A DNA stretch of 64,000 nucleotides from Nocardia iowensis (GTDB lineage Bacteria; Actinomycetota; Actinomycetes; Mycobacteriales; Mycobacteriaceae): positions 1,674,001 to 1,738,000 of the forward strand of contig NZ_CP078145.1 of NCBI RefSeq assembly GCF_019222765.1. Direction: 5' to 3'. Made by a program: the position numbers and the translations under genes. The number at the start of each line of letters is the position of its first letter. Position 1 is the stretch's first letter. Below, one piece after another: positions 51,327 through 58,291 of this stretch. The notes below the pieces were generated by a model that ran no database searches, had not been told where the DNA came from, and was given only the letters and a program-made list of their open reading frames with translations.

Positions 51327-52132
51327 GCGGCAGGCCTCGGCAGGACCCGGTCGCCACCCCAGAGCGCACGAACCAGTCGCTCGGTGAGCTGCGCACCGAA
51401 CATCCGCTCGCCCATCACATTCGCGGGGTCACGTTCGGCGATATTGCGGCGCATCGCCAGGTCCCGTGCCGCGAGTGCCGATTGTTCCTCGGCCGGAACG
51501 GGTTCGGCCGCGGCTACCCAGCCGAGCCACTGGTCCACCCGGGCCCGCAGCAGATCGGCGACGGTGTCGAGATTCGGGCGGGTCGACGGGAACGAATAGC
51601 AGTACGCGGTGGGTGACAGGCTGCCCCGAATGAATCCGGTGCGGCTGGTGAACCAGGCGAAGTCGGGATGTTCTTCCTTGAACTTCAGCCACGGTTCGTC
51701 GTTGGCCGCGTAGTAACTGTCGAAATAGCTTGTGTCGCCGACCAGGTCGCCGCGTGGGATGGCATCGACGTAGAACCAGCCGTCCGGCCAGAGCAGCAGG
51801 GCGGTGCCGAGATGCGGCACCCGGACCTGCGGGCCGAGCCACGCGGTGAGGTGCAGGTTGACGAAACCCGTTCGCGGATCACCGATCCAGGAATGCACCA
51901 GCCAGTCGATCTCGGGACCGGTGTAGGCGGCGAGGCTGCCTGCCGGTCCGGTGGCCGCGTCGCCATAGCTGTCCAGTTCGTCGGTGCTCGGGTCGCGGTT
52001 CAGCGTGAACCGCTCGGCGATCCGAAACTTCAACTCGGTCAGCAGTTCCCGCCACTCGTCGAACGTCGCGGTGACGTCGACCCGCGGTGTCTCGTCGACC
52101 ATCTGTGCGACATGCCGCACGGTTTCCTTCAT
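51323..52132 (-). CDS. Red chlorophyll catabolite reductase-like protein 1
   Basis: A 269-residue protein strongly reminiscent of plant RCCR. In order: WLVHSWIGDP (78-86; plant FVIGSWIHCK), VNLHLTAWLG, FYVDAIPRGDL (120-130; plant LDLPHRKDL), SYFDSYY, IRGSLSPTA (168-176; plant VRSAFSPTA), RDLAMRRN (223-230; plant RDKSFRRK) and ERMFG (plant PRMFG). Asp235 falls on Arabidopsis Asp291, while the Glu154 position is Ala. RCCR reduces a linear tetrapyrrole with ferredoxin electrons. The frame is open upstream, but the ATG at 52132 overlaps the nitrilase-like stop by 4 nt. Confidence 0.8.
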   Translation of the reverse strand: MKETVRHVAQMVDETPRVDVTATFDEWRELLTELKFRIAERFTLNRDPSTDELDSYGDAATGPAGSLAAYTGPEIDWLVHSWIGDPRTGFVNLHLTAWLGPQVRVPHLGTALLLWPDGWFYVDAIPRGDLVGDTSYFDSYYAANDEPWLKFKEEHPDFAWFTSRTGFIRGSLSPTAYCYSFPSTRPNLDTVADLLRARVDQWLGWVAAAEPVPAEEQSALAARDLAMRRNIAERDPANVMGERMFGAQLTERLVRALWGGDRVLPRPAA

Positions 52133-53733
52133 GAACCCTCCGGTCCTCGGTGTGTGGTCCGTGGGCGCCCGGCCACGAGATCGGTTCCCTTGGATACGTT
52201 GCGATTGACGGCTTGAGCCGGTCGTACGGTGGCGCGCACACTCAGCGCGCCCGGCGGTGCGTCGGTCACGATCGGATGGCTGATCACGCCGGTGAACGGC
52301 CCGGACCAGGTGGTCCACAAGGTGAAGTCCGGACTGAGTGCGTAGACAGCGCCGACGAGCCCGTTCTCGCCACTACCCGCGGCGAGCACGTTGAGCCGGT
52401 TTTCCGCGGCGCGCTCAGGCAATCCGAGCCGCAACTCCCACGGCTCGGCCGGAGTGCACGGTACCGCGACGACGTCCGCATCCTGAACGGCGGCGAGCCG
52501 GAACGTCTCCGGGAGCAGCGAATCGTCGCCCACCACGATGGCCATTCGCCCCCAAGGCAATTCGAAGACAATGAGTTCTGTGCCGAGCTCAATGAGCCAA
52601 GGGTGCCGGTTGGTCCGGTGCAGCTGGGGTTGGCGCCCGACGACGCCATCGGCGCCGACCAGTACCCCGTGATGTGCCGCGCCTTCGCGCATAGTCAGTA
52701 CGGCATACGCGGTCGAGCCACGCAGTGCCCGAACAACTTCGGTGATGGAGATGTTCGCGAGCTCAGGCAGCACGAGCAGTTCGACGCCGTCGGCGACAAG
52801 GTCCTTGATCGTTCCCGCGTCGGGTGCGACGAGTGCGGTAGCCAGCGATTCGGCGCCCGGTCGCGCCCGCCGCGGGCTCGGGGTGGCGGCCAGCGACGCG
52901 TAGATCTCCGGACGGCGGGCCGCCACTATGTCGGTGCCATCCGGACGGCGCTTGTCGTCAGCGCGCGCGACGTCGATATCGGCGACGACGATCGCCTCGC
53001 CCGACGCGGGGGCCACGGCGACCGGGGTGCCGTCCGGTGCGACGACCTGGCTCTCACCCGCACCGTGCAACCGGTCCTCGGGCACCCCGAGCCGGGCCGC
53101 GATGGCGGGCAGTTGCGTCGCGGGCAGCAGCGGCCCGACCTTGTTCGCCGCGACCACCCACACCTTGTTCTCCGCCGCGCGGACCGGAACATGCAGGCTC
53201 GCCTCATCGACGGCGAACGAGTTGAGGCTGTTGAGCAGGAGCTGCGCGCCGCGCACCGCCAGCGAACGGGTGACCTCGTTGATCACGCCTTCCATGCAGG
53301 CGTACATGCCGATGCGGCCAAGCGGGGTCTCGATGACGGGTGATTCGGTGCGGCCCGGGTCGAGGTAGTCGTTCTCGGCGCCCATCAGGATCTGCTTGTC
53401 CGATTCGCCGAGTAGGGCGCCGTCCGGGCCGAACAGGAGGCCGGTGCCGGTGGTGCGGCCGTCCGGGCGGGCCAGCGTGACGCCGATCTTCACGTACATC
53501 CGGTGCCGTGCGGCGCGTCCGGCGATCGCGGTGAGGAATGCGTCGCCGGGTGTGCAGGCCATTCTGCGGGCATGCGCGCGGTCGTCGTACCAGGATAGGT
53601 GGTTACAGAACTCCGGAAGCACCACGAGTTCGGCCCCGGCGTCGGCGGCCGTGTCGATCATCCTGAGGCAGGCAGCGAGGTTGACCGCGAGGTCGGTCCC
53701 CGCGGCGAGTTGTCCGGCCGCGACTCGGGTCAT
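52129..53733 (-). CDS. Two-domain nitrilase-superfamily amidohydrolase
   Basis: A 534-residue fusion of two carbon-nitrogen hydrolase domains. The first (1-270) has the full triad: Glu41 (VVLPEFCNH), Lys113 (GESDKQILMG) and Cys146 (IGMYACMEG). The second (about 300-520) keeps the Glu (LLVLPELAN) but has lost the Lys and Cys (MAIVVGDDSLLPE), so it is probably structural or regulatory. The first domain would hydrolyse an amide or nitrile. First gene of the 10-gene operon, with a regulon dyad 28 bp upstream. ATG at 53733. Confidence 0.88.
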   Translation of the reverse strand: MTRVAAGQLAAGTDLAVNLAACLRMIDTAADAGAELVVLPEFCNHLSWYDDRAHARRMACTPGDAFLTAIAGRAARHRMYVKIGVTLARPDGRTTGTGLLFGPDGALLGESDKQILMGAENDYLDPGRTESPVIETPLGRIGMYACMEGVINEVTRSLAVRGAQLLLNSLNSFAVDEASLHVPVRAAENKVWVVAANKVGPLLPATQLPAIAARLGVPEDRLHGAGESQVVAPDGTPVAVAPASGEAIVVADIDVARADDKRRPDGTDIVAARRPEIYASLAATPSPRRARPGAESLATALVAPDAGTIKDLVADGVELLVLPELANISITEVVRALRGSTAYAVLTMREGAAHHGVLVGADGVVGRQPQLHRTNRHPWLIELGTELIVFELPWGRMAIVVGDDSLLPETFRLAAVQDADVVAVPCTPAEPWELRLGLPERAAENRLNVLAAGSGENGLVGAVYALSPDFTLWTTWSGPFTGVISHPIVTDAPPGALSVRATVRPAQAVNRNVSKGTDLVAGRPRTTHRGPEGS

Positions 53734-53760
53734 CGACTCGCACGCTCCTATCCGGAATGC

Positions 53761-53777
53761 GTTTCGTATATCGAAAC
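53761..53777. promoter_or_regulatory. Regulon dyad S4 (minus-strand operon promoter)
   Basis: GTTTCG-TATAT-CGAAAC, perfect 6-5-6 palindrome, 28 bp before the nitrilase-like start. A further GTTTCC follows at 53781. Confidence 0.78.
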
Positions 53778-53907
53778 GCTGTTTCCATATTTGGATTCTG
53801 TACCGCACTGGCCGATCTGTCCAGGGGTGGACCGGATTTCGTGCGTCCGGCAGCACGCCTTGACACCCACTGGTGCCACGGGTTCAATATGGCAATTGCG
53901 AAACTGT

Positions 53908-53924
53908 GTTTCCTAGAGCGAAAC
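53908..53924. promoter_or_regulatory. Regulon dyad S5 (transporter unit promoter)
   Basis: GTTTCC-TAGAG-CGAAAC, 19 bp before the leader ORF of the transporter unit. GCGAAAC at 53898 adds an extra half-site, as seen at other sites of the set. Confidence 0.75.
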
Positions 53925-53942
53925 ACGCCGCAGGAGGTAAGG

Positions 53943-54023
53943 ATGACGACCTGCGAACCGTCTACCGCGTGCTGGACGCGGACCACTGATTCGTCGAGAC
54001 GCCGATGTCGGTCGGTGGCATGA
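53943..54023 (+). CDS. Putative 26-codon leader ORF coupled to the transporter gene
   Basis: A 26-residue open frame, MTTCEPSTACWTRTTDSSRR..., with three Cys and five Arg. It has the best Shine-Dalgarno in the region (CAGGAGGTAAGG just before ATG) and its TGA overlaps the transporter's ATG at 54020 as ATGA. The transporter itself has no good ribosome site, so translation of this ORF probably delivers ribosomes to it. Whether the peptide has a role, for example attenuation, is unknown. Confidence 0.55.
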   Translation: MTTCEPSTACWTRTTDSSRRRCRSVA

Positions 54024-55228
54024 GTTCCCAGACTTTCGAGCGCCGGAAGGTACGTGCGTGGATCGCCGTGTGCGCCGGGGTGATGCTGGGTCCGGCGTCC
54101 GGCGGGCAGCTGGTTTTGCTCACTAAGCCGCTAGGGGGCGCGCTGGGCGTGCCGGGGGCGGTGATCGGCTTCGTCGCACTGGCCGGGCTGATCTTCGGGT
54201 GTCTGACTGTGCCGCTGTGCCTTTGGCTGCTCCGGAGGTACTCCGCGAGTGCGCTGGCCGCCGCCTTCGCTGTGGTGGCCGGGTCGGCGACGATCGTTGC
54301 CGGTCTTCTTCCGGGGATTTGGGTGTTCACCGTGGGCGTGCTGCTCGCGGGAGCATGCGCCGGTCCGCTGCTGATCATCGGACGGGCGCTCGTAGCGAAC
54401 GTGGACTCGCGCACCCTTTCCGGTTGGCATGCGGTGATGATCACCGGCGTCGCGATGGCTGCCGTGCTTGCCGTCGTCTATGACGGTGCGCCAGGAACTG
54501 GGCTGATCATTACCGGCAGTCTCGGCGCAGTTGTTGCGCCACTGTCGATTCGGCGCCGCGCAGCGCCACAATTCACCGGCAGATTGCGGGACTGGTGGTC
54601 GCTGCGGCAGGAGCCGCTCGGATATTCGGCCCCACTCGCGATCACGGCCGACCGTCCCCGCCTCAGGCACTCGTCGCTCTTACTCGGGTACGCGGCTATT
54701 GGACTCGCCATTGGCGGGACTACCTTGCCCGCCCTGCACCTGCTGCTGTTCCGGTGGAACGCCCTCGGCACCGAGCAGGCGACGTGGCTGCTTCTTGCCG
54801 CGATACCTGCCGTGTTCGCCGTGGCGCTGCCCGGCCGCATCGACGCCGTTGTGCCCCTGCTCATCCTGGCCGCGGGCGGTCCGCTGCTGGTCGGCACCGC
54901 GCCGGGAGCACTGCCGCTCGCTACTGGGATGGCCGTGACCCTGACGGCGGCCTGCCGTGCGGCGGCGTTACTCGATACCACTGTTTTCGCGGGGGTCGGG
55001 CTCGCCGATCGTGCCGTGGTCTGCGTGGTCACGGCGGCGGTCGCGGTGGCCGGAGCACTCGTCGGCCTCGGCATGGTTGATCTGCTCGGTCGATTCATCG
55101 GCACCGGTTCCGCGCTCGCCCTACTGGCCCTCGCCATCTTGGCTGTCGCCTTCCGCTGCGGTCGGCACGCGACCGTTCCCGCGCACCGGCAGAGCATCCC
55201 CGGACTGGCTCCTGAAGGAGGCGCTTGA
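54020..55228 (+). CDS. MFS-like membrane transporter
   Basis: A 402-residue protein of about 12 hydrophobic segments with a central basic loop (RRRAAPQFTGRLRDWW, about residues 175-210), the general plan of major facilitator superfamily permeases. VMLGPASGGQLVLLTKPLGGALGVPG and LWLLRRYSASALAAAF (motif A-like basic loop) are weak family marks, so the assignment rests mainly on topology. It probably imports the island's substrate or exports a product. ATG at 54020 is coupled to the leader ORF; GTG/ATG at 54005 is less likely. Followed directly by the neocarzinostatin-fold genes. Confidence 0.75.
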   Translation: MSSQTFERRKVRAWIAVCAGVMLGPASGGQLVLLTKPLGGALGVPGAVIGFVALAGLIFGCLTVPLCLWLLRRYSASALAAAFAVVAGSATIVAGLLPGIWVFTVGVLLAGACAGPLLIIGRALVANVDSRTLSGWHAVMITGVAMAAVLAVVYDGAPGTGLIITGSLGAVVAPLSIRRRAAPQFTGRLRDWWSLRQEPLGYSAPLAITADRPRLRHSSLLLGYAAIGLAIGGTTLPALHLLLFRWNALGTEQATWLLLAAIPAVFAVALPGRIDAVVPLLILAAGGPLLVGTAPGALPLATGMAVTLTAACRAAALLDTTVFAGVGLADRAVVCVVTAAVAVAGALVGLGMVDLLGRFIGTGSALALLALAILAVAFRCGRHATVPAHRQSIPGLAPEGGA

Positions 55229-55815
55229 TGATCCGTGCCATAACCCATTCGGCCGCAACGCTGCTGATCGCCGCCTTGCTGAGCATCGGAGGCGGGCCGA
55301 CGGCGAGCACGGCTCCGGAGGACCGCCCGGTGTTGCAGCTCAGCGAGACCACGAAGCTCACCGAAGGGCAGCGGATCACCGCGCGTGGCAGCGGCTTTCG
55401 GCCCGGCCTCGCGGCGGTGGCGGTCGGCGTCTGCCGTCAGGGTTTCACCAATGGCCTGAAGGACTGCGATCTCGACGGCGGGGCCACCTTCGTCAATATC
55501 GGCGACGACGGCACCTTCGGGACGCTGACCTTTACACTGCGCCACCGATTCCAGGGCATCGACTGTCTGCGCGAGCAGTGCGTGGTCGCTGCCGCGCCAC
55601 TGCCAGGCACCGAACCACCCGCGATCATCGCGGCCAACTCGGCCGAGGTGCTCCTGGATTTCGCCGGCGCGCAGCTGCCGGTCGCCACCACGGCCGCGGT
55701 GGCGGCTGGCCCTGCCACCGATACCGACGGCCCGTCCACGCTGCTGTGGATGGCAACCGCGGGCCTGCTGGTGATCGTCGCCGGCCTCGCCCTCGCCGAC
55801 CGGCGGCGGCTGTAA
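55228..55815 (+). CDS. Neocarzinostatin-fold secreted protein with C-terminal membrane anchor, 1
   Basis: A 195-residue exported protein. A signal peptide (about 1-30) is followed by a neocarzinostatin-type Ig-like domain (about 35-145): LQLSETTKLTEGQRITARGSGF, VGVCRQ...DCDL and FQGIDCLREQCVV. The two Cys pairs match the disulphides of the enediyne-binding apoproteins. A C-terminal helix (LLWMATAGLLVIVAGLAL) and RRRL anchor it in the membrane. Family apoproteins hold hydrophobic chromophores in a cleft; here it may bind the pathway substrate outside the cell. ATG overlaps the transporter stop; AAGGAG upstream. Confidence 0.85.
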   Translation: MIRAITHSAATLLIAALLSIGGGPTASTAPEDRPVLQLSETTKLTEGQRITARGSGFRPGLAAVAVGVCRQGFTNGLKDCDLDGGATFVNIGDDGTFGTLTFTLRHRFQGIDCLREQCVVAAAPLPGTEPPAIIAANSAEVLLDFAGAQLPVATTAAVAAGPATDTDGPSTLLWMATAGLLVIVAGLALADRRRL

Positions 55816-55838
55816 GAAGAACTCCTCAGGAGGAGCCC

Positions 55839-56432
55839 ATGAGAACCCGCATAGCCCGCTTCGGCCTACTCGCCACCGCGACGCTCGCCGCACTGCTCGG
55901 CACGAGCCCGATCGCCTTGGCCGCCCCCGCTTTACAGCTGAGCCAGAACTCCGGTCTCACCGTCGGCCAAACCGTCACCGTCACGCTGGACGGCCTGCCC
56001 CCGAACCTGCCCACCGTTGCTGTCGGCCAATGCAAACCGCAGGTGGTCGCCCCCACCGACTGCAACCTCACCGGCTCGCTGCTCGGTACCGCCGACCCGC
56101 AAGGCACCTGGCAACCCAACGGCGGCAACAAAACCCTCACACTGATCGCCACCGTCGGCGGCACCGACTGCACGGCGGCCGCGGGCGCCTGCACCATCGC
56201 TGTCACCAGCTTGACCAATCCCAACCAGATCCTCGCGTCGGTGCCGCTGACCTTCGGTCCCGCAGCGGCGTCCGCGAAACCATCTGCCACAGCAGGGGAT
56301 GCGAGCGCGTCGGAAAGTTCTGACGAGGACAGCAACACACCGCTCATCATCGGTATCGCGGCGGTCGTAGTGGTTGTGGTCGGCGCGGGAATCGTGGTGG
56401 CAGCACGCCGCCGAGCCGGAGGTTCCCGATGA
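55839..56432 (+). CDS. Neocarzinostatin-fold secreted protein with C-terminal membrane anchor, 2
   Basis: A 197-residue paralogue of the preceding protein. Signal peptide to about residue 29 (ALA-AP); neocarzinostatin-like domain about 30-140 with both Cys pairs (VGQC...TDC and TDCTAAAGAC); a Ser/Ala/acidic linker; then a transmembrane helix (LIIGIAAVVVVVVGAGIVVAA) and RRRAGGSR tail. Strong AGGAGG before the ATG at 55839. Two anchored copies next to a transporter suggest a surface binding system for one hydrophobic ligand or two related ligands. Confidence 0.85.
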   Translation: MRTRIARFGLLATATLAALLGTSPIALAAPALQLSQNSGLTVGQTVTVTLDGLPPNLPTVAVGQCKPQVVAPTDCNLTGSLLGTADPQGTWQPNGGNKTLTLIATVGGTDCTAAAGACTIAVTSLTNPNQILASVPLTFGPAAASAKPSATAGDASASESSDEDSNTPLIIGIAAVVVVVVGAGIVVAARRRAGGSR

Positions 56433-56749
56433 CCGCCGATGCGGGCAGCAACCAGGTGCTCACGCATGTGGTGCTGATGAAGTTCCACAACCGGTCCGAC
56501 GCCGAGAAGGCCGCAGAACTCCTCACCGCCCTGGTCGATTCCGTGCCCCAGATCAGAACCCTCACCGTCTCTCTCGACGAACTCGCCACCCCCGTCTCCT
56601 ACGACCTGTGCCTGACCACCACCCACGACTCGCCCGACGACCTGTCCGCCTACCAGGACCACCCAGCTCACCGCGAACTCGCCCAATGGCTCGTCCCCCG
56701 CCTGGCGGCGCGCGCCGTAGTCGACTACCACGTCCCCGCAAGCCATTAG
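56429..56749 (+). CDS. Dabb (stress-responsive A/B barrel) domain protein
   Basis: A 106-residue ferredoxin-like-fold protein: LTHVVLMKFHNRSDAEKAAELLTAL, SYDLCLTTTHDSPDDLSAYQDHPAHRELA. The DLxxYxxHPxH part is diagnostic of the Dabb family. Such small dimeric barrels include cyclases and many proteins of unknown function; the conserved His pair could act in catalysis. It overlaps the preceding gene by 4 nt and ends the transporter unit. Confidence 0.88.
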   Translation: MTADAGSNQVLTHVVLMKFHNRSDAEKAAELLTALVDSVPQIRTLTVSLDELATPVSYDLCLTTTHDSPDDLSAYQDHPAHRELAQWLVPRLAARAVVDYHVPASH

Positions 56750-56769
56750 CCAGCCCAACCGCACACGCC

Positions 56770-56816
56770 CTGCATGAGCCGCATACCCGCTATACGAAGG
56801 TGTGCGGCTCACGCAG
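56770..56816. terminator. Bidirectional terminator hairpin
   Basis: An 18-bp stem (56770-56787 with 56799-56816, 16 of 18 paired) and 11-nt loop fills the gap between the converging Dabb and aldehyde dehydrogenase genes. It can stop transcription from both sides. Confidence 0.82.
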
Positions 56817-56856
56817 AGGGTGTGCACATCCTTCGCTGGGGGGCGTGGGGAGGGGT

Positions 56857-58275
56857 TCAGTGGGGTGTGGGCGGGTAGGCGCGGGCTGGGAGGCCCGCAC
56901 CGCCTGCTCGGAATGCGCCGGGGGCGTGCGCCACGGTGGTTTGGACGTACTCGCGCAGGCCCTCTTCGGCGTATTCACGGCCGTAGCCGCTGTGTTTGGT
57001 GCCGCCGAACGGGGCGCGCAAGGACATGCCGGTGCGGTTGTGCGTATTGATGAAGGTGAAGCCTGCTTCTAGCTGGGCGGCAAAGGCGAAGGCGCGGTCT
57101 TCGTCGGCCGACCACACCGAGGCGGCCAAGCCGAGATCGGAATCGTTTGCGCGGGTGAGAGCTTCGTTTTCGGTGCGGTAGGAGAGTATCGGCACGGCGG
57201 GACCGAACTGTTCGTGCCGCACGAGGTCGGCATCGTCCGGGAGGTGCAGGGCGAGAACCGGTTCCAGGAAGTACCCGTCGCTGTCCGGCGCATCGGCCAA
57301 TGGGACGATCCGGCCGCCTCGATTCCGTGCGTCGCGCACCAGGCCGGTGATTCGCTCCATGGCGGCTCGGGTGACGACGGGCCCCATCGTGACCGCCTCG
57401 TCCAACGGGTCGCCGACGATCAGAATGCGCTGTGCGGCAGCGAGATAGGCATCGATGAACTCATCCGTCCTGCCCGCCGGGACGTACAACCGCTTGGCCG
57501 CCATGCACACCTGCCCCGCGGTGGCGAACGAGGCCAGTACCAGCCGTTCGTAATCCGCCGGGCCGAGCGCGAAGTCGTCGAGAAAGACGGCCGGGTCGTT
57601 GCCGCCGAGTTCGAGCACGACGGGCTTGATGCCTTGCCCCGCTGCCGCCGCGACGCTGCGGCCCGCCGCCGCACCACCGGTGAACGCAACCTTCCGGACC
57701 AGCGGATGGGCGATCAGCGCCTGCACGGTATCCGGACCACCATGTAGCACAGTGGTGCCCGGCAGCAGCGCGGCCGCCTCAGCGACCGCAAACGGTGCCA
57801 GCGGCGACGGCTTGAGTACCACCGTATTACCAGCTGCCAGCGCAGGTCCCAGCTTGAGCATCGACAGGATGATCGGCGCGTTCCACGGGGTAATCGCGAC
57901 TATCACCCCGAACGGCTTGGGGGACATGCTGATCCGCCCCTGCCCATCATCGATGGCGGATGCGCCGAACACTTCGGGCCCGTGGTCGGCCACCCACCGC
58001 AGATAGGTTGCCGCGAAGCCGATCTCGCCCCGGCAGTCGGCGACCGGCTTACCGGACTCGCGGGCGAGCAGCGTCGCGAGTGCGTCCGTGCGCACATCGA
58101 GTTCGGTCGCGGCAGCCCGGATAGCGGCGAGCCGATCGGACAAGGAGCGCCCCGACCATTCCCGGAACTGCTTGTGCGCCTCTCGAACTACGGCGTCGAC
58201 CGCGTCAGGCGCATTGACCGGGACAGTACCGACGACTTCCGTCGGGCACGCGGGATTCTCGCGCTCGACGATCAC
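56857..58275 (-). CDS. Aldehyde dehydrogenase 1
   Basis: A 472-residue NAD(P)-dependent aldehyde dehydrogenase. ITPWNAPIILSMLKLGPALAAGNTVVLKPS binds the cofactor; the catalytic Glu is in VLELGGNDPAVF and the Cys in TAGQVCMAAKRLYV; PFGGTKHSGYGRE is the usual C-terminal motif. It resembles succinate-semialdehyde and aromatic-aldehyde dehydrogenases. The start is a GTG at 58275, 16 bp after the FAD monooxygenase stop. Last gene of the oxidation unit. Confidence 0.92.
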   Translation of the reverse strand: MIVERENPACPTEVVGTVPVNAPDAVDAVVREAHKQFREWSGRSLSDRLAAIRAAATELDVRTDALATLLARESGKPVADCRGEIGFAATYLRWVADHGPEVFGASAIDDGQGRISMSPKPFGVIVAITPWNAPIILSMLKLGPALAAGNTVVLKPSPLAPFAVAEAAALLPGTTVLHGGPDTVQALIAHPLVRKVAFTGGAAAGRSVAAAAGQGIKPVVLELGGNDPAVFLDDFALGPADYERLVLASFATAGQVCMAAKRLYVPAGRTDEFIDAYLAAAQRILIVGDPLDEAVTMGPVVTRAAMERITGLVRDARNRGGRIVPLADAPDSDGYFLEPVLALHLPDDADLVRHEQFGPAVPILSYRTENEALTRANDSDLGLAASVWSADEDRAFAFAAQLEAGFTFINTHNRTGMSLRAPFGGTKHSGYGREYAEEGLREYVQTTVAHAPGAFRAGGAGLPARAYPPTPH

Positions 58276-58291
58276 GACCGATCCCCCGTGT

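Noticed and set aside
55228..56432. An enediyne antibiotic cluster, suggested by the neocarzinostatin-fold proteins
   Set aside because: No enediyne polyketide synthase or associated genes are in the window, and these proteins are membrane-anchored.
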